A stretch of 64,000 nt of DNA from Sulfuritalea sp. (GCA_022842325.1 JALHPU010000003.1:62001-126000), one strand, 5' to 3'. Counted from the first letter of the stretch, positions 18,578-29,605 are shown. Numbers and translations: made by a program. The notes: generated from the letters alone by a model not told the origin.

Positions 18578-19636
18578 CTACCTGCCCGTGCCGCCGCCGC
18601 TGCGCTCGCGGGCGAACTTGAGATTGCGCAGCGCGGTCAGGGTTTCCGCCAGCCCCGGCAGGTCGAAGCTGACGTCGGTGGTCGCCAGCGCGCTCAGGGT
18701 CGACTGCGCCGCCTTGACCGGCTTGGCGCTGCTGTCGAAGTAGCGTGCCAGCTGCTCGCGCGCCTGGTGGATTTCTTCGCGAAATATCTTGCCGTCGCGT
18801 TGCAGCAGAGCCATGCGCGCATTGAGCAGGCGCAGCTTGAGGTTCTCGCGCAGGAAGTAGCTCTGGTGCGGCGCCAGCAGCGCCGGGTCGCCCTGGTCGA
18901 TGCGCTCGATGCGCACCAGTTGGCGGAACTCCCGCCACAGGTCGGCGCCCAGTTCGCGCCAGTAATCGACACTCGCCGGCCTGGTCGCGACTGCCGGCTT
19001 GGCGGCGACGGCCCGCGGCCGCTGCTCGAAGGCGAGCGGCAAAGTGTCGACGGCGGCCACGACGCTTTCGATCTTCAGCGACAGGCCGCTGAGATTGGCC
19101 CCCGGTGTGCCCTTGAGGCGCTCGATATCGCGCGCAATCAGCTTGCGGACCGGCAGGAATTGCGGCTGCACGGAGCGGGTGAGGCGGGCATCGGCGCCCT
19201 GCAACGCGATCAGCGCGGCCTCGACATTGCCGGCGAACTGCAGTTGCTGCATGGCGATCACCACGGCCTGTTCGACTTCGGCCAGCAGGCGTTCATCGCG
19301 GGTGCTGGTGATCTCCTGGTACATGGCTTCCAGCGCGACGGCCTGGCTCTGGGTTTCGGCCAGCTTGGCTTCGAGCGCACCGACCTTGGCCTGCAGGGCC
19401 GCCATGGTTTCCTGGCCCTGCCGGGCCAGCGTGCGCCCCTCTTTGGCCACCGCATCGCCCTCTCCCAGGCGTCGCGCGAGTTCCTGCTGCAGGCTGCCGA
19501 TCTGCAGGCGGGTGTCGACCCACTGCGCGACGACGATCACGATCGCGACCGCCGCCACCAGCAGCGCCGGCCGGCGCATTACATCCTTCCAGCGTCTGCC
19601 GGGCGGAGCTGATTCAGTTTGAATGGGAGTTTCCAT
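18578..19636 (-). CDS. hemX: HemX, uroporphyrinogen-III C-methyltransferase-like membrane protein
   Basis: 352 residues: a short cytoplasmic N-terminus, one transmembrane helix (about 22-42), then a long coiled coil rich in Gln/Glu/Ala (about 45-110) and an alpha-helical domain. This is the HemX architecture. Despite the legacy name it has no SAM methyltransferase motif. Its start overlaps the hemD 3' end by 23 bp, so translation is coupled. Probably a scaffold for haem enzymes at the membrane (family inference). Confidence 0.9.
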   Translation of the reverse strand: METPIQTESAPPGRRWKDVMRRPALLVAAVAIVIVVAQWVDTRLQIGSLQQELARRLGEGDAVAKEGRTLARQGQETMAALQAKVGALEAKLAETQSQAVALEAMYQEITSTRDERLLAEVEQAVVIAMQQLQFAGNVEAALIALQGADARLTRSVQPQFLPVRKLIARDIERLKGTPGANLSGLSLKIESVVAAVDTLPLAFEQRPRAVAAKPAVATRPASVDYWRELGADLWREFRQLVRIERIDQGDPALLAPHQSYFLRENLKLRLLNARMALLQRDGKIFREEIHQAREQLARYFDSSAKPVKAAQSTLSALATTDVSFDLPGLAETLTALRNLKFARERSGGGTGR

Positions 19637-20396
19637 GGGATTCGAAGTATTGCATGAGTCCGGCCATCAGGCCCTCATCGCCGGGGCCGGTCGGGATGAC
19701 CCGGGTCAGGCCGAGCGCCTCGGCCTGTTCGGCGATACGCAAATGCGGGACGAAGGCCGGCGTCTTTTTGAGCCAGGCCTGGCCGAGGCGGCCGACCATG
19801 TCGAAAAAATTGCGCAGGCCTTCGCTGCTGGTCAGGGTCACGGCATCCAGCTGGCCCTTCTCCCACAGGCTGAGCAGGGGTGCCGGATCGAGCTGCGGCG
19901 CGGCGCGGCGGTAGCAGGTCACATATTCGATGCTGGCGCCGCGCGCCTTGAGCGTTTCGCCCAGCAATTCGCGGCCGCCGTCGCCGCGGAAAATGATCAC
20001 GCGACGGCCGCGCACCTCGGTCAGTTCGGGAAGTTCCAGCAAGGCTTCCGAATCGAAGCGCAACGGCGGCGAAATCACGTCATGAATCCCGTGCCGCGCC
20101 AGTTCGCGTTCGCTGCTCTTGCCCAGCGCCGCCACGCGCAGCGCGGCAGGCCAGGCGCGGCGCGGCAGGATCAGTCCCAGCGCCTTTTCGATCGCATTCG
20201 GGCTGACGAAGACGGCGAGATCGAAACTGTCGAGGCGGATCGCCACGTCGAGCAGCAGCGAGACATCCTCCAGGTCGCGAATTTCGAGTACCGGGTAGAG
20301 CACCGGCACCGCGCCGGCTTCGGTCAAGGCGGTGGCGAAATGCGCCGCCTGCCCGGCCGGGCGCGTCACCACGACATGGCGGCCAGCCAGTGACAC
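19614..20396 (-). CDS. hemD: Uroporphyrinogen-III synthase
   Basis: A 260-residue enzyme that cyclises hydroxymethylbilane to uroporphyrinogen III. The family is poorly conserved, but the opening VVVTRPAGQA, the central VSPNAIEKAL and the second-domain RGRRVIIFRGDGGRELL and LTSSEGLRNFF motifs are recognisable. It starts with GTG directly after the hemC stop (no gap), consistent with coupling. The product feeds both haem and siroheme branches. Confidence 0.92.
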   Translation of the reverse strand: MSLAGRHVVVTRPAGQAAHFATALTEAGAVPVLYPVLEIRDLEDVSLLLDVAIRLDSFDLAVFVSPNAIEKALGLILPRRAWPAALRVAALGKSSERELARHGIHDVISPPLRFDSEALLELPELTEVRGRRVIIFRGDGGRELLGETLKARGASIEYVTCYRRAAPQLDPAPLLSLWEKGQLDAVTLTSSEGLRNFFDMVGRLGQAWLKKTPAFVPHLRIAEQAEALGLTRVIPTGPGDEGLMAGLMQYFESHGNSHSN

Positions 20397-21347
20397 TTAA
20401 CTTCCGAGCGCGGCGAGGATTTCGGCGGCGCCCTGGCGGCGCAGTTCGGCGGCCAGCTGCAGGCCGAGCGCCTCCGGGTCGGCGGCACTGCCGGTGAGTT
20501 CGGCATGCGCCATGCGCGTGCCGTCGGGCGACGCGACGAAGCCGCGCAGATAGATGCTGCCGTCACGCATTTCAGCGTAGGCGCCGAGCGGCACTTCGCA
20601 GCTGCCGGCCAGCGCGCGCGATACGGCGCGTTCGGTGCGCACGCAGGCCGCGGTGGCCGGGTCGTTCAGGGGCGCCAGCCAGGCCGCGACTTCAGGACGC
20701 GAGGCCAGGGCTTCGATGCCCAGCGCGCCCTGACCGGCGGCGGGCAGCGAATCCTCGGCCGGCAGCACGGCACGGATGCGGTCACCGAGACCGAGGCGCT
20801 TCAAGCCGGCGGCGGCAAGAATGATGGCGTCGAACTGGCCTTCGTCGAGCTTGCGCAAGCGCGTGTCGAGGTTGCCGCGCAGCGGCGTCACGGCCAGGTA
20901 GGGATAGCGCGCATGCAGCTGCGCTTCGCGGCGCAGGCTGGAGGTGCCGACCACGGCGCCCGGCGGCATGTCTTCCAGGCTGGCGTATTTGCTGGATACC
21001 AGCGCATCCAGCGGCACTTCGCGCGGACCGATGGCAACCAGGGAAAACTCCGGCTCCATCTGCATCGGCACGTCCTTCATGGAATGCACCGCGAGATCGG
21101 CCGAGCCGTTGAGCAGGGCCGCCTCCAGTTCCTTGACGAACAGCCCCTTGCCGCCGACCTTGGACAGCGGCCGGTCGAGAATCTGGTCGCCGCGCGTGGT
21201 CATGCCGAACAGCTCGACACGGCAGGACGGATACAGTTTCTGCAGCAGGCTGCGCACATGTTCGGCCTGCCACAGGGCCAGACGGGATTCTCGCGTGGCG
21301 ATGACAATGCGTTGCGGGGGCGAAGCGGAAGAAGATGCTGGGTTCAC
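20397..21347 (-). CDS. hemC: Porphobilinogen deaminase
   Basis: Builds hydroxymethylbilane from four porphobilinogens. 316 residues from the GTG at 21347. Seen: [12 protein letters not shown] at the N-terminus, the catalytic loop SMKDVPM, and the dipyrromethane-cofactor Cys in [11 protein letters not shown] longer frame to 21482 exists, but its extension is unlike the family. No good ribosome binding site precedes the GTG, so the start is moderately certain. First gene of hemC-hemD-hemX-hemY. Confidence 0.93.
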   Translation of the reverse strand: MNPASSSASPPQRIVIATRESRLALWQAEHVRSLLQKLYPSCRVELFGMTTRGDQILDRPLSKVGGKGLFVKELEAALLNGSADLAVHSMKDVPMQMEPEFSLVAIGPREVPLDALVSSKYASLEDMPPGAVVGTSSLRREAQLHARYPYLAVTPLRGNLDTRLRKLDEGQFDAIILAAAGLKRLGLGDRIRAVLPAEDSLPAAGQGALGIEALASRPEVAAWLAPLNDPATAACVRTERAVSRALAGSCEVPLGAYAEMRDGSIYLRGFVASPDGTRMAHAELTGSAADPEALGLQLAAELRRQGAAEILAALGS

Positions 21348-21544
21348 AGGACGACCAATCAACCGAGAATGTAACGCTGGGACAGGAACTGCCGGCGAGC
21401 GCCCAGGGCAGTCTCGCAGCAGCATGATTTTGCTGATAATTCTAGCAGTCCGCGGCGGCTTCCGGGCGAACCGGCGGGCCACTCAGGTGGATTTTCGCGC
21501 GCTGCGGCGAATCCCGCCTGAGGATACCTTCCGCACGGACATAA

Positions 21545-21570
21545 GGAAAAGCCGCCCGCAGGCGGCCTTT
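21545..21570 (-). terminator. Rho-independent terminator of the PBP7-type endopeptidase gene
   Basis: On the minus strand GCCGCC and GGCGGC pair around a short loop and are followed by TTTTCC. It lies 19 bp after the endopeptidase stop. Confidence 0.75.
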
Positions 21571-21588
21571 GCAGCGGCGGCAGGAAAA

Positions 21589-22545
21589 TCAGCCGGCGCT
21601 TGCCCGTATCAGCGAAGCGCTCTCGACCCAGCGCTTGATGCGGTTGGCATCGCCGATGCGGGTCATCTTGCCCCAGGAGTCGAGCAGCACGATGATGATC
21701 GGCTTGTTGTTGAGCCAGGCCTGCATCACCAGGCATTTTCCGGCCTCGTTGATGTAGCCGGTCTTGGACAGGCCGATTTCCCAGGTCGGACTCCTGACCA
21801 GGGTGTTGGTATTGTGGAAATGCTGCGGCCGGCCGGCGATGCTGAATTCGCCGTCGGACGCCGTGGAAAACTCGCGGATCAGCGGGTACTGATGTGCCGC
21901 ATTGACCAGCTTCGCCAGATCGCGCGGGCTCGATACATTGGCGGCGGTCAATCCGGTGGCGTCCTGAAAACGCGTGTCGGCCAGGCCCAGGGCCTGCGCC
22001 TTCTGGTTCATGGCGGCGACAAAGGCCTCGCGACCGCCCGGATAGTGGCGTGACAAGGCCGAGGCCGCGCGGTTTTCCGAAGACATCAGGGCCAGACGCA
22101 GCATCTCTTCGCGGGCCAGCTGGGTGCCGACCCTGAGGCGGGAACGGGTGCCCTTGAGCACGTCGACATCCTCCTCGCCGATCGCCAGGGTCTCGTTCAG
22201 GTCCGGCTTGGCGTCGAGCGCCACCATCGCCGTCATCAGCTTGGTGATCGAAGCGATCGGCAACACGGAACCGGCATTCTTTTCGAACAGGATTGCGCCG
22301 GTCGCCTGGTCCTGTACCAGCACGGCAGACGACTGCAGGGCCAGGTGCTGGGCGTCATCCAGGGACATGCTGCGCCGTACCGGTCGCGCGTAAGCGACTT
22401 TCTTGCCCCTGAACTGCACGGATACGCGCTGGGGCTTCTTCTTGGCAGCAACGGCTTTCTTTTTCGCGCCGACTTCGGCCTGGGCCGGCGTCACACCAGC
22501 GCCGACTATCGCCGCAGCCAACAACATCAGTAGCGCCTTCTTCAT
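21589..22545 (-). CDS. pbpG: D-alanyl-D-alanine endopeptidase (PBP7/8-like)
   Basis: A 318-residue low-molecular-mass penicillin-binding protein that trims or cross-cleaves peptidoglycan in the periplasm. Signal peptide 1-23 (cut after AQA), then a Lys-rich linker (about 26-45). The active-site triad motifs are complete: SITK, SEN and KTG. The short length and lack of a C-terminal amphipathic anchor favour PBP7/8 over DacA. Single-gene unit with its own terminator. A repeat-like stretch (GTCGGCGCTGG) occurs within the signal-peptide codons but may be coincidence. Confidence 0.88.
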   Translation of the reverse strand: MKKALLMLLAAAIVGAGVTPAQAEVGAKKKAVAAKKKPQRVSVQFRGKKVAYARPVRRSMSLDDAQHLALQSSAVLVQDQATGAILFEKNAGSVLPIASITKLMTAMVALDAKPDLNETLAIGEEDVDVLKGTRSRLRVGTQLAREEMLRLALMSSENRAASALSRHYPGGREAFVAAMNQKAQALGLADTRFQDATGLTAANVSSPRDLAKLVNAAHQYPLIREFSTASDGEFSIAGRPQHFHNTNTLVRSPTWEIGLSKTGYINEAGKCLVMQAWLNNKPIIIVLLDSWGKMTRIGDANRIKRWVESASLIRASAG

Positions 22546-22662
22546 GGAAATGCCCCTCCTGCAATCGTTCGATTCTAGCAGACGATATCCCTGACGAGAT
22601 AAGATATATTAGGAGTTCCTGTTTTAAATAAGGAGCTTGTACATCAAGGTTCAGCAATTACA

Positions 22663-23799
22663 TTAATTCAAATCAAGAAAACGCCGTACTTCATCGCGGC
22701 GCGCCAGGGTATCGGCGTAGCCCAAGTCGATCAAGGCCCTGGTGTAGGGCTTCTCGAACAGCAGATAGCTGGTCAGCGCACCGCCGTTCTGGTTCATGGC
22801 CCCGATGCCGCGCAGCATTACCCGCACCGACCACGGCAGGGCCCGTGCGTGGCGCGCCGCCAAATGATCAAGGCGCTGCGAAGGCGCGATGGTCAGCACT
22901 TCTATGGGTCGCAAGTTCACGCCCTTCTCGCGACGAACGGCCTCCGGGATCAGCGACACCGTGTTGTTGATGCGGTTCATCCGTTCCAGGTCGACCGACA
23001 TGCTGTCGAGAAAGATGCTGGACAGCGCATGGCCGGCAATCTGCGCCAGCGACGGATAAACCTCGCCGCTGGGCCGCGCATTCTCGTCGGCCATGCGCCC
23101 GGCGCCGATGACCAGGATCTTGTCGGCACCCAGATGAATCGCCGGCGAGACAGGCGCCACCTGTCGCATCGAGCCATCACCAAACCACTCCCGGTTCAAA
23201 TGTACCGCCGGAAAAATGAAGGGTATGGCGCTGGAAGCCATCAAGTGATCGACCGAGATCTCGGTCGGCGCCCCGACCCGCTGGCTGCGCCGCCAGGGTT
23301 CGAGACCGGCGCGCCCCTGAAAAAAGCTGACGCTCTGCCCCGACGAATAGCCCGAGCAGGTGATGCTTACCGAATGCAGCGCGCCGCTTTCGATGGCTTG
23401 CGCGATGCGGGGCAATTCGAGACTGCCCTCCAGCAGCTGGCGCAAGGGCGCGTTGTCGAGCAATGAACGCGGAGAATGCCGCGTCAGCCAACCCACCGCC
23501 AGCGTCGACACCCAGCGTGCGCCCGAGATACCCATGCTCGCGGGGTCCGCACGATACACCTGGTGGGCCCTGAAGTTTTCCCAGACCTGCAGCAAACTCT
23601 CCACGCCAGCCCCGAAGTCCTCGGCGGCAACGGCCAGCGACGCGGCGTTGAGGGCGCCGGCCGAGGTGCCGCAGAGAATCGGAAACGGGTTGCGCTGCGG
23701 CTGCGACAACAACTCGCGGATCGCCTTGAGCACGCCGACCTGGTAGCCGGCACGGGCACCGCCGCCGGTGAGGATCAGGGCGGTGCACGATTCAGCCAT
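22663..23799 (-). CDS. Patatin-like phospholipase
   Basis: 378 residues with the patatin Ser-Asp dyad: oxyanion loop GGGARAGYQ (about 12-20), nucleophile Ser in GTSAG (about residue 46), and Asp in FGDGS (DGS instead of the commoner DGG/DGA). The family hydrolyses acyl esters of lipids, and some members act on polyhydroxyalkanoate granules. No signal peptide, so cytoplasmic or membrane-associated. It starts 7 bp after the malic enzyme stop, so probably co-transcribed with maeB. Confidence 0.85.
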   Translation of the reverse strand: MAESCTALILTGGGARAGYQVGVLKAIRELLSQPQRNPFPILCGTSAGALNAASLAVAAEDFGAGVESLLQVWENFRAHQVYRADPASMGISGARWVSTLAVGWLTRHSPRSLLDNAPLRQLLEGSLELPRIAQAIESGALHSVSITCSGYSSGQSVSFFQGRAGLEPWRRSQRVGAPTEISVDHLMASSAIPFIFPAVHLNREWFGDGSMRQVAPVSPAIHLGADKILVIGAGRMADENARPSGEVYPSLAQIAGHALSSIFLDSMSVDLERMNRINNTVSLIPEAVRREKGVNLRPIEVLTIAPSQRLDHLAARHARALPWSVRVMLRGIGAMNQNGGALTSYLLFEKPYTRALIDLGYADTLARRDEVRRFLDLN

Positions 23800-23806
23800 C
23801 GCCAGC

Positions 23807-26089
23807 CTAGCTGCCGGCTCTGGCCTGCTGCTGCGCCTCCACCGACAACAGGGCGGTGACGTTGACGATGCGCCTGACGGTAGCGGTGGGCGTCAGGATA
23901 TGCACCGGGCGCGCCGCGCCGAGCAACAGCGGACCCACCGTCAGACCGTCGCCTGCCGAGGTCTTGATCAGGTTGAACGAAATGTTGGCGGCGTCTATTG
24001 TCGGCATGATCAGCAGATTGGCCTGGCCCTTCAGCGTCGACTCCGGGAAAACCTGGCGCCGGATATCTTCCGACAGCGCTGCATCGCCGTGCATCTCGCC
24101 GTCCACCTCGAGTTGCGGCGCGGTGCGGCGCAGTATCTCCAGCGCGCGGCGCATCTTGAGCGAGGTCGGGGTGTCCTCGGTGCCGAAGCTCGAATGCGAG
24201 AGCAGCGCCACCTTGGGCGTCAGCCCGAAGCGCGCGACTTCGTCGGCTGCGAGCAGAGTCATTTCGGCGAGCTGCTCGGCGGTCGGATCGTAATTGACGT
24301 AGGTGTCACCGATGAACAGCGTGCGGCGCGGCAAGACCAGCATGTTCATGGCATAGAAGTGCTCGATTCCGGGCTTCCTGCCGATCACCGTGTCGATGTA
24401 GCGCAAGTGCAGCGAATGCTTGCCGAAGGTGCCGCACAGCAGGGCATCGGCATAGTTGTGGCGCACCAGCATGGCGCCGATCAGGGTGGTGCGCCGCCGC
24501 ATCTCGCGCTTGGCGTATTCGACGCTGACGCCCTTGCGGCAGGTCATTTCGTAGTAGTCCTGCCACAACTCCTTGTAGCGCGGATCGGAATCCGGATTGA
24601 CCAGTTCGAAGTGCTCACCGGCGCGAATCCGCAGCCCGTGGCGGGCAATGCTGTTGGCCACGACCTCGGGCCGGCCGATCAGGATCGGACGCGCCAGGCC
24701 TTCGTCGCACAGGGTCTGCGTCGCGCGCAGCACGCGCTCGTCCTCGCCCTCGCCGAAGACCACCCGCGCCGGTTTCTTCTTCGCCGCGGCAAACACCGGA
24801 CGCATCAGGAGACCCGTCGAATAGACGAAATCGTTGAGTTGCTGCGCATACACATCCATGTCGGCAATCGGCCGCGTGGCGACACCGGAATCCATGGCCG
24901 CCTGGGCCACCGCCGGTGAAACCTTGATGATCAGGCGCGGATCGAAGGGCTTCGGGATCAGGTACTCGGGGCCAAAAGAAAGTTCCTCCGTGCCGTAGGC
25001 CGCCGTCACCACCTCCGACTGTTCGGCGTGCGCCAGTTCGGCAATTGCCCGCACTGCCGCGACTTTCATGGCCTCGTTGATGGTCGTCGCGCCGACGTCG
25101 AGCGCGCCGCGGAATATGAACGGGAAACACAGGACGTTGTTGACCTGGTTCGGATAGTCGGAGCGGCCGGTACCGATGATGGCATCGGGACGCACGGCCT
25201 TGGCTTCCTCCGGACGGATCTCGGGATCGGGATTGGCCATGGCCAGGATCAGCGGATCGCGGGCCATGGTCTTGACCATTTCCGGCTTCAGGACACCTGC
25301 GGTGGACAGGCCGAGGAAGATGTCCGCGCCGGGCATGACATCGGCCAGCGAACGCGCATCGGTCGCCTGCGCGTAGCGCGCCTTCGAAGGATCGAGGCCG
25401 TCGCGTCCGGTATGGATCACGCCCTTGCTGTCGACCGCGAAGACGTTCTTCGGATCAAGGCCCAGACTGACCAGCAGGTCGAGGCAGGCGATCGCCGCGG
25501 CGCCGGCGCCGGAACAGACCAGCCTGGCCTTGGCGATGTCCTTGCCGACCACGCGCATGCCGTTGAGCACCGCGGCGCTGGCGATGATCGCCGTGCCGTG
25601 CTGGTCGTCATGGAACACCGGGATTTTCATGCGCTCGCGCAGCTTGGCCTCGACGTAGAAGCACTCGGGCGCCTTGATGTCTTCCAGATTGATGCCGCCG
25701 AAGGTCGGCTCCAGGGACGCGATGATATCGACCAGCTTGTCCGGGTCGTTCTCGGCGACCTCGATGTCGAACACATCGATGCCGGCGAACTTCTTGAACA
25801 GCACTCCCTTGCCTTCCATCACCGGCTTGCCGGCCAGCGGCCCGATGTTGCCCAGTCCGAGAACCGCCGTGCCGTTGCTGATCACCGCCACCAGGTTGGC
25901 GCGCGAGGTGTACAAGGCGGCGGTGGCGGGATCGCGCACGATTTCGTCGCAGGCCGCCGCCACGCCCGGTGAATAGGCGAGAGAGAGGTCGGCCTGGTTG
26001 GTCAGGGCCTTGGTGGGAGTAACGGCGATCTTGCCGGGTTTGGGACTGCGGTGATACTCCAGCGCCGCAGCGCGAATGCGTTCGTCCAT
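23807..26089 (-). CDS. maeB: NADP-dependent malic enzyme with C-terminal phosphotransacetylase-like domain
   Basis: A 760-residue MaeB-type enzyme that decarboxylates malate to pyruvate. N-terminal malic domain (about 1-160; [32 protein letters not shown]), NAD(P) domain with the Rossmann segment [14 protein letters not shown], then a PTA-like domain (about 430-760) thought to be regulatory by acetyl-CoA. PEP carboxykinase is divergent next door, so the pair forms a C4/C3 anaplerotic-gluconeogenic node. The start at 26089 agrees with the family N-terminus [13 protein letters not shown]. Confidence 0.93.
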   Translation of the reverse strand: MDERIRAAALEYHRSPKPGKIAVTPTKALTNQADLSLAYSPGVAAACDEIVRDPATAALYTSRANLVAVISNGTAVLGLGNIGPLAGKPVMEGKGVLFKKFAGIDVFDIEVAENDPDKLVDIIASLEPTFGGINLEDIKAPECFYVEAKLRERMKIPVFHDDQHGTAIIASAAVLNGMRVVGKDIAKARLVCSGAGAAAIACLDLLVSLGLDPKNVFAVDSKGVIHTGRDGLDPSKARYAQATDARSLADVMPGADIFLGLSTAGVLKPEMVKTMARDPLILAMANPDPEIRPEEAKAVRPDAIIGTGRSDYPNQVNNVLCFPFIFRGALDVGATTINEAMKVAAVRAIAELAHAEQSEVVTAAYGTEELSFGPEYLIPKPFDPRLIIKVSPAVAQAAMDSGVATRPIADMDVYAQQLNDFVYSTGLLMRPVFAAAKKKPARVVFGEGEDERVLRATQTLCDEGLARPILIGRPEVVANSIARHGLRIRAGEHFELVNPDSDPRYKELWQDYYEMTCRKGVSVEYAKREMRRRTTLIGAMLVRHNYADALLCGTFGKHSLHLRYIDTVIGRKPGIEHFYAMNMLVLPRRTLFIGDTYVNYDPTAEQLAEMTLLAADEVARFGLTPKVALLSHSSFGTEDTPTSLKMRRALEILRRTAPQLEVDGEMHGDAALSEDIRRQVFPESTLKGQANLLIMPTIDAANISFNLIKTSAGDGLTVGPLLLGAARPVHILTPTATVRRIVNVTALLSVEAQQQARAGS

Positions 26090-26421
26090 GAAAAGCGTCT
26101 CCTGTTTGCGTCGGTCTCAATTGTATCGCCGTGTCGCCAGCGCCGACTTTGCGACACACCGGCGCTTTCCGGGTGCAATTCCCGCAAGCAGTCCGCAAAC
26201 GCGTCTCTCTGCCGGAAACAGCGGCGCGCCCCAGCGCGACGGCGCGTACCGGGCGCTGCATATGCGGCATTCGATTGTGGGATAATTTACGTTTATGTTA
26301 GTTCCGCGACCCGGGCCACCCCGCCCCGTGCAGCGGACTGCCGGAAAGCCCGCCGATCCCTATCCGCCGATCGCCCGGCCGGCCGGCGCGAATTCAATTT
26401 CTAAGTGGAGATCATCGCGTC
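26090..26421. other. Divergent maeB/pckG intergenic region
   Basis: 332 bp without a convincing gene. It holds one copy of the dispersed repeat (26125-26149) close to maeB and a moderately AT-rich stretch with GGATAATTT near 26280 that may contain the pckG -10 element; no clear -35 is seen. The leader of pckG is about 130 nt and has no riboswitch-like structure I can recognise. Confidence 0.5.
26125..26149 (-). repeat. Dispersed GTCGGCGCTGGC repeat, intergenic copy 4
   Basis: Minus strand: AAGTCGGCGCTGGC, gap GAC, ACGGCGAT. Matches the consensus at every fixed position. It lies 36 bp upstream of the maeB start. Confidence 0.75.
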
Positions 26422-28254
26422 ATGAACCAGCCCAAACAGATTCCGACCCCCGCCCATGTCAAGCACGCCAGGCTCGCCGCCTGGGTTGCCGAAGTTGCGG
26501 CCCTCACCGAACCCGACGCCATCGTCTGGTGCGACGGTTCGCAGGAAGAGGCGGACCGCCTGTTTGCCCAGATGGTGGAAGCCGGCACCATGATCAAACT
26601 CAACCCGGCGAAGCGCAAGAACTCCTACCTCGCCCTGTCCGATCCTTCGGACGTCGCCCGCGTCGAGGACCGTACCTACGTCTGCACCTCGGATCCGGAA
26701 GACTCCGGTCCCAACAACAACTGGGAACATCCGGACAAGATGAAGGACACGCTGCGCGGCCTGTTCAAGGGCTGCATGCGCGGGCGCACCCTGTACGTGA
26801 TTCCGTTCTCGATGGGCCCGATCGGCTCGCCGATTGCCCACATCGGTATCGAGCTTTCCGACAGTCCCTATGTGGTGGTCAACATGCGCATCATGACCCG
26901 CATGGGTCGTGCGGTGCTCGACCAGCTCGGCAGCGACGGCGTCTTCGTGCCCTGCCTGCACAGCGTCGGCCACCCGCTGAACGCCGGCCAGGCCGACGTC
27001 AAATGGCCCTGCAACAAGACCAAGTACATCTGCCATTTCCCCGAGACTCGCGAGATCTGGTCCTTCGGTTCCGGCTACGGCGGCAATGCGCTGCTCGGCA
27101 AGAAGTGCTTCGCCCTGCGCATCGCGTCGACCATGGCGCGCGACGAAGGCTGGCTGGCCGAGCACATGCTGATTCTCGGCGTCGAATCGCCCGAAGGCGA
27201 GAAGTCCTATGTTGCCGGGGCCTTTCCCTCGGCCTGCGGCAAAACCAACTTCGCCATGCTGATCCCGCCGCAGAGTCTCGGCGGCTGGAAGGTCACGACG
27301 GTGGGCGACGACATCGCCTGGATCAAGCCGGGCAAGGATGGACGGCTGTATGCGATCAATCCGGAAGCCGGTTTCTTCGGCGTCGCCCCCGGCACCAGCG
27401 AGAAGACCAATTTCAACGCCATGGCAACGCTCAAGGAAAACGTCATCTTCACCAACGTCGCACTGACCGACGACGGCGACGTCTGGTGGGAAGGCATGAG
27501 CAAGTTGCCGCCGGCGCACTGCATCGACTGGCAGGGCCAGGAGTGGACGCCGCAGATCGCCAAGGAAACCGGGCGCAAGGCAGCGCACCCGAATTCGCGC
27601 TTCACCGCGCCGGCCAGCCAGTGCCCGTCGATCGACCCGGACTGGGAAAATCCCGCCGGCGTGCCGATCTCGGCCTTCATCTTCGGCGGCCGCCGGTCAA
27701 CCACCGTGCCGCTGGTATTCGAAGCCTTCAACTGGAACTACGGCGTCTATATGGCGGCCACGCTCGGTTCCGAGACCACCGCAGCGGCAGCCGGCGCCCA
27801 GGGTGTGGTGCGCCGCGACCCGTTCGCCATGCTGCCTTTCTGCGGCTACCACATGGGCGACTACTTCAACCACTGGCTGCGCGTCGGGCACCAGATCGAG
27901 CATGCGCCGCGCATCTTCACGGTCAACTGGTTCCGCCAGGATGCCGAGGGCAATTTCATGTGGCCGGGTTTCGGCGAGAACATGCGGGTGCTGAAGTGGG
28001 TGGTCGGCCGCTGCAGCGGCAAGGCCGATGCCAGGCAGACCACGCTGGGCTGGATGCCGCGCTTCGAGGATCTCGACTGGAGCGGCAGCGAGGATGTCAG
28101 CAAAGCCCAGTTCGAGCAGCTCACTGCGGTCGATACCGATGCCTGGCGCGAGGAGCTCAAGCTGCACGCCGAGTGGTTCGACAAGCTCAAGAGCCGCATG
28201 CCGCGCTCGCTGACGCTAAAGCGCGAATTGTTCGAACTGGCGCTGGTGGATTAA
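26422..28254 (+). CDS. pckG: Phosphoenolpyruvate carboxykinase (GTP)
   Basis: A 610-residue GTP-type PEPCK converting oxaloacetate to PEP. The GTP-binding/catalytic loop [15 protein letters not shown] (about residues 265-280, with the conserved Cys), [15 protein letters not shown], and [14 protein letters not shown] are all present. Length is typical for the GTP class, unlike the ATP-type PckA of many gammaproteobacteria. It is preceded by GTGGAG at 26404. A repeat copy begins right after the stop. Divergent from maeB. Confidence 0.95.
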   Translation: MNQPKQIPTPAHVKHARLAAWVAEVAALTEPDAIVWCDGSQEEADRLFAQMVEAGTMIKLNPAKRKNSYLALSDPSDVARVEDRTYVCTSDPEDSGPNNNWEHPDKMKDTLRGLFKGCMRGRTLYVIPFSMGPIGSPIAHIGIELSDSPYVVVNMRIMTRMGRAVLDQLGSDGVFVPCLHSVGHPLNAGQADVKWPCNKTKYICHFPETREIWSFGSGYGGNALLGKKCFALRIASTMARDEGWLAEHMLILGVESPEGEKSYVAGAFPSACGKTNFAMLIPPQSLGGWKVTTVGDDIAWIKPGKDGRLYAINPEAGFFGVAPGTSEKTNFNAMATLKENVIFTNVALTDDGDVWWEGMSKLPPAHCIDWQGQEWTPQIAKETGRKAAHPNSRFTAPASQCPSIDPDWENPAGVPISAFIFGGRRSTTVPLVFEAFNWNYGVYMAATLGSETTAAAAGAQGVVRRDPFAMLPFCGYHMGDYFNHWLRVGHQIEHAPRIFTVNWFRQDAEGNFMWPGFGENMRVLKWVVGRCSGKADARQTTLGWMPRFEDLDWSGSEDVSKAQFEQLTAVDTDAWREELKLHAEWFDKLKSRMPRSLTLKRELFELALVD

Positions 28255-28277
28255 GAGTCGGCGCCGGCACCACGCCG
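28255..28277 (+). repeat. Dispersed repeat, C-variant, directly after the pckG stop
   Basis: GAGTCGGCGCCGGC, gap ACC, ACGCCGA. The core has C instead of T at position 9. It starts on the base after the stop codon. Confidence 0.6.
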
Positions 28278-28335
28278 ACGCGCACCGCGGCCGCCCTGCA
28301 TCCTGCTCGGCGGCCGTTTCAATTTGGAGAACTGC

Positions 28336-29496
28336 ATGAACCTTGCCGTGCGAATGGCCCAGATCGCGCCCTTCCATGTCATGGAGTTGATGGCACGAGC
28401 CCAGGCGCTGGAAGCCGAGGGCCGATCGATCATTCATCTGGAAGTGGGCGAGCCCGACTTCGCCACCGCCGAGCCGATTCTCGAGGCCGCAAAACGCTTC
28501 CTTGCCGGCGGCCACGTGCATTACACGGCCGCACTCGGCCTGCGCGAACTGCGCGAGGCGATCAGCGGGCACTATCGCACCCGTTACGGTCTCGGGATTT
28601 CGCCGGAGCGCATCGTCATCACAGCCGGTGCCTCGGGGGCCCTGCTGCTCGCACTGGGCGTCCTGGTCAACCCCGGCGACGAATGGCTGCTGCCCGATCC
28701 CGGCTATCCCTGCAACCGGCATTTCGTCCGCCTGCTCGAAGGCAAACCGGTATCGCTTCCCGTCGCGGCAGCATCGAATTACCAGCCGACGGTTGCCCAA
28801 CTCACAGCGTCATGGACCCCGCATACCCGGGGCCTGCTGGTCGCATCACCGGCCAATCCGACCGGAACCCTGCTTGATCCCGCGACCATGGCTGGGCTCG
28901 CAGCGAGCGTGGCGGCGCGCGGCGGCACACTGTTGGTCGATGAAATTTATCACGGGCTGACTTACGGCGTCGACGCCCAATCCGCGCTGGCGATCGGCGA
29001 GGACATTTTTGTCATCAACAGCTTTTCCAAGTACTTCGGCATGACCGGCTGGCGCCTGGGCTGGCTGGTCGCGCCGCAGCGTTATGTACGCGAGATTGAA
29101 AAGCTGGCACAGAACCTCTACATCGCGCCGTCGACGATCGCCCAGCATGCCGCGCTGGCCGCCTTCACACCGGAGGCAACGGCCATACTGGAGTCCCGCC
29201 GCCATGAATTCTCCCTGCGGCGGGATCTCCTGCTGCCGGGCTTGCGCGAGCTCGGTTTCAGGATTGCGGCCGAACCGCAAGGTGCCTTTTATGTATACGC
29301 TGACAGCAGCAAACTCGCCAACGACAGCTTCGAATTCGCCGGAAAAATGCTCACCGAAGCCGGGGTGGCGGCAACACCGGGACTGGACTTTGGCAGCAAC
29401 GCGCCACAGCATCACATGCGCTTTGCCTACACCATCGATCGCAACAGAATCGAAGAGGGCCTGGCTCGCCTGGCGGGTTTCCTCAACTCAGGATAA
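28336..29496 (+). CDS. Class I/II pyridoxal-phosphate aminotransferase
   Basis: A 386-residue fold-type I aminotransferase. PLP Lys in NSFSKYFGMTGWRLG (about residue 235), with ANPTGT and a C-terminal Arg region (MRFAYTIDRNRIEEGL) for the substrate carboxylate. It resembles the aspartate/alanine-type group often annotated only as 'pyridoxal phosphate-dependent aminotransferase'. The ATG at 28336 is used, with TTTGGAGA immediately upstream. It stands 81 bp after pckG, separated by a repeat, so co-transcription is possible. Amino donor unknown. Confidence 0.88.
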   Translation: MNLAVRMAQIAPFHVMELMARAQALEAEGRSIIHLEVGEPDFATAEPILEAAKRFLAGGHVHYTAALGLRELREAISGHYRTRYGLGISPERIVITAGASGALLLALGVLVNPGDEWLLPDPGYPCNRHFVRLLEGKPVSLPVAAASNYQPTVAQLTASWTPHTRGLLVASPANPTGTLLDPATMAGLAASVAARGGTLLVDEIYHGLTYGVDAQSALAIGEDIFVINSFSKYFGMTGWRLGWLVAPQRYVREIEKLAQNLYIAPSTIAQHAALAAFTPEATAILESRRHEFSLRRDLLLPGLRELGFRIAAEPQGAFYVYADSSKLANDSFEFAGKMLTEAGVAATPGLDFGSNAPQHHMRFAYTIDRNRIEEGLARLAGFLNSG

Positions 29497-29565
29497 TCCG
29501 GGAAAGCGTCCTCGCCCGATGGGGCTGGGGGCGTTGCCCGCCGGGGATTGCGCTTCGCGCGCCGG

Positions 29566-29605
29566 CGATAAAAGAAAGCGCGTGCTGAATTAACAGCACG
29601 CGCTT
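29566..29605 (-). terminator. Rho-independent terminator of the H1-like gene
   Basis: A perfect 12-bp stem (AAGCGCGTGCTG with CAGCACGCGCTT, 29576-29605) with a 6-nt loop. On the minus strand it is followed by TCTTTTATC. It lies 59 bp after the stop of the histone-like gene. It could also stop read-through of the converging aminotransferase. Confidence 0.85.

Noticed and set aside
26295..28877. An 860-codon frame overlapping pckG in another phase.
   Set aside because: Arg-rich shadow translation; it crosses pckG and the next gene without any family resemblance.
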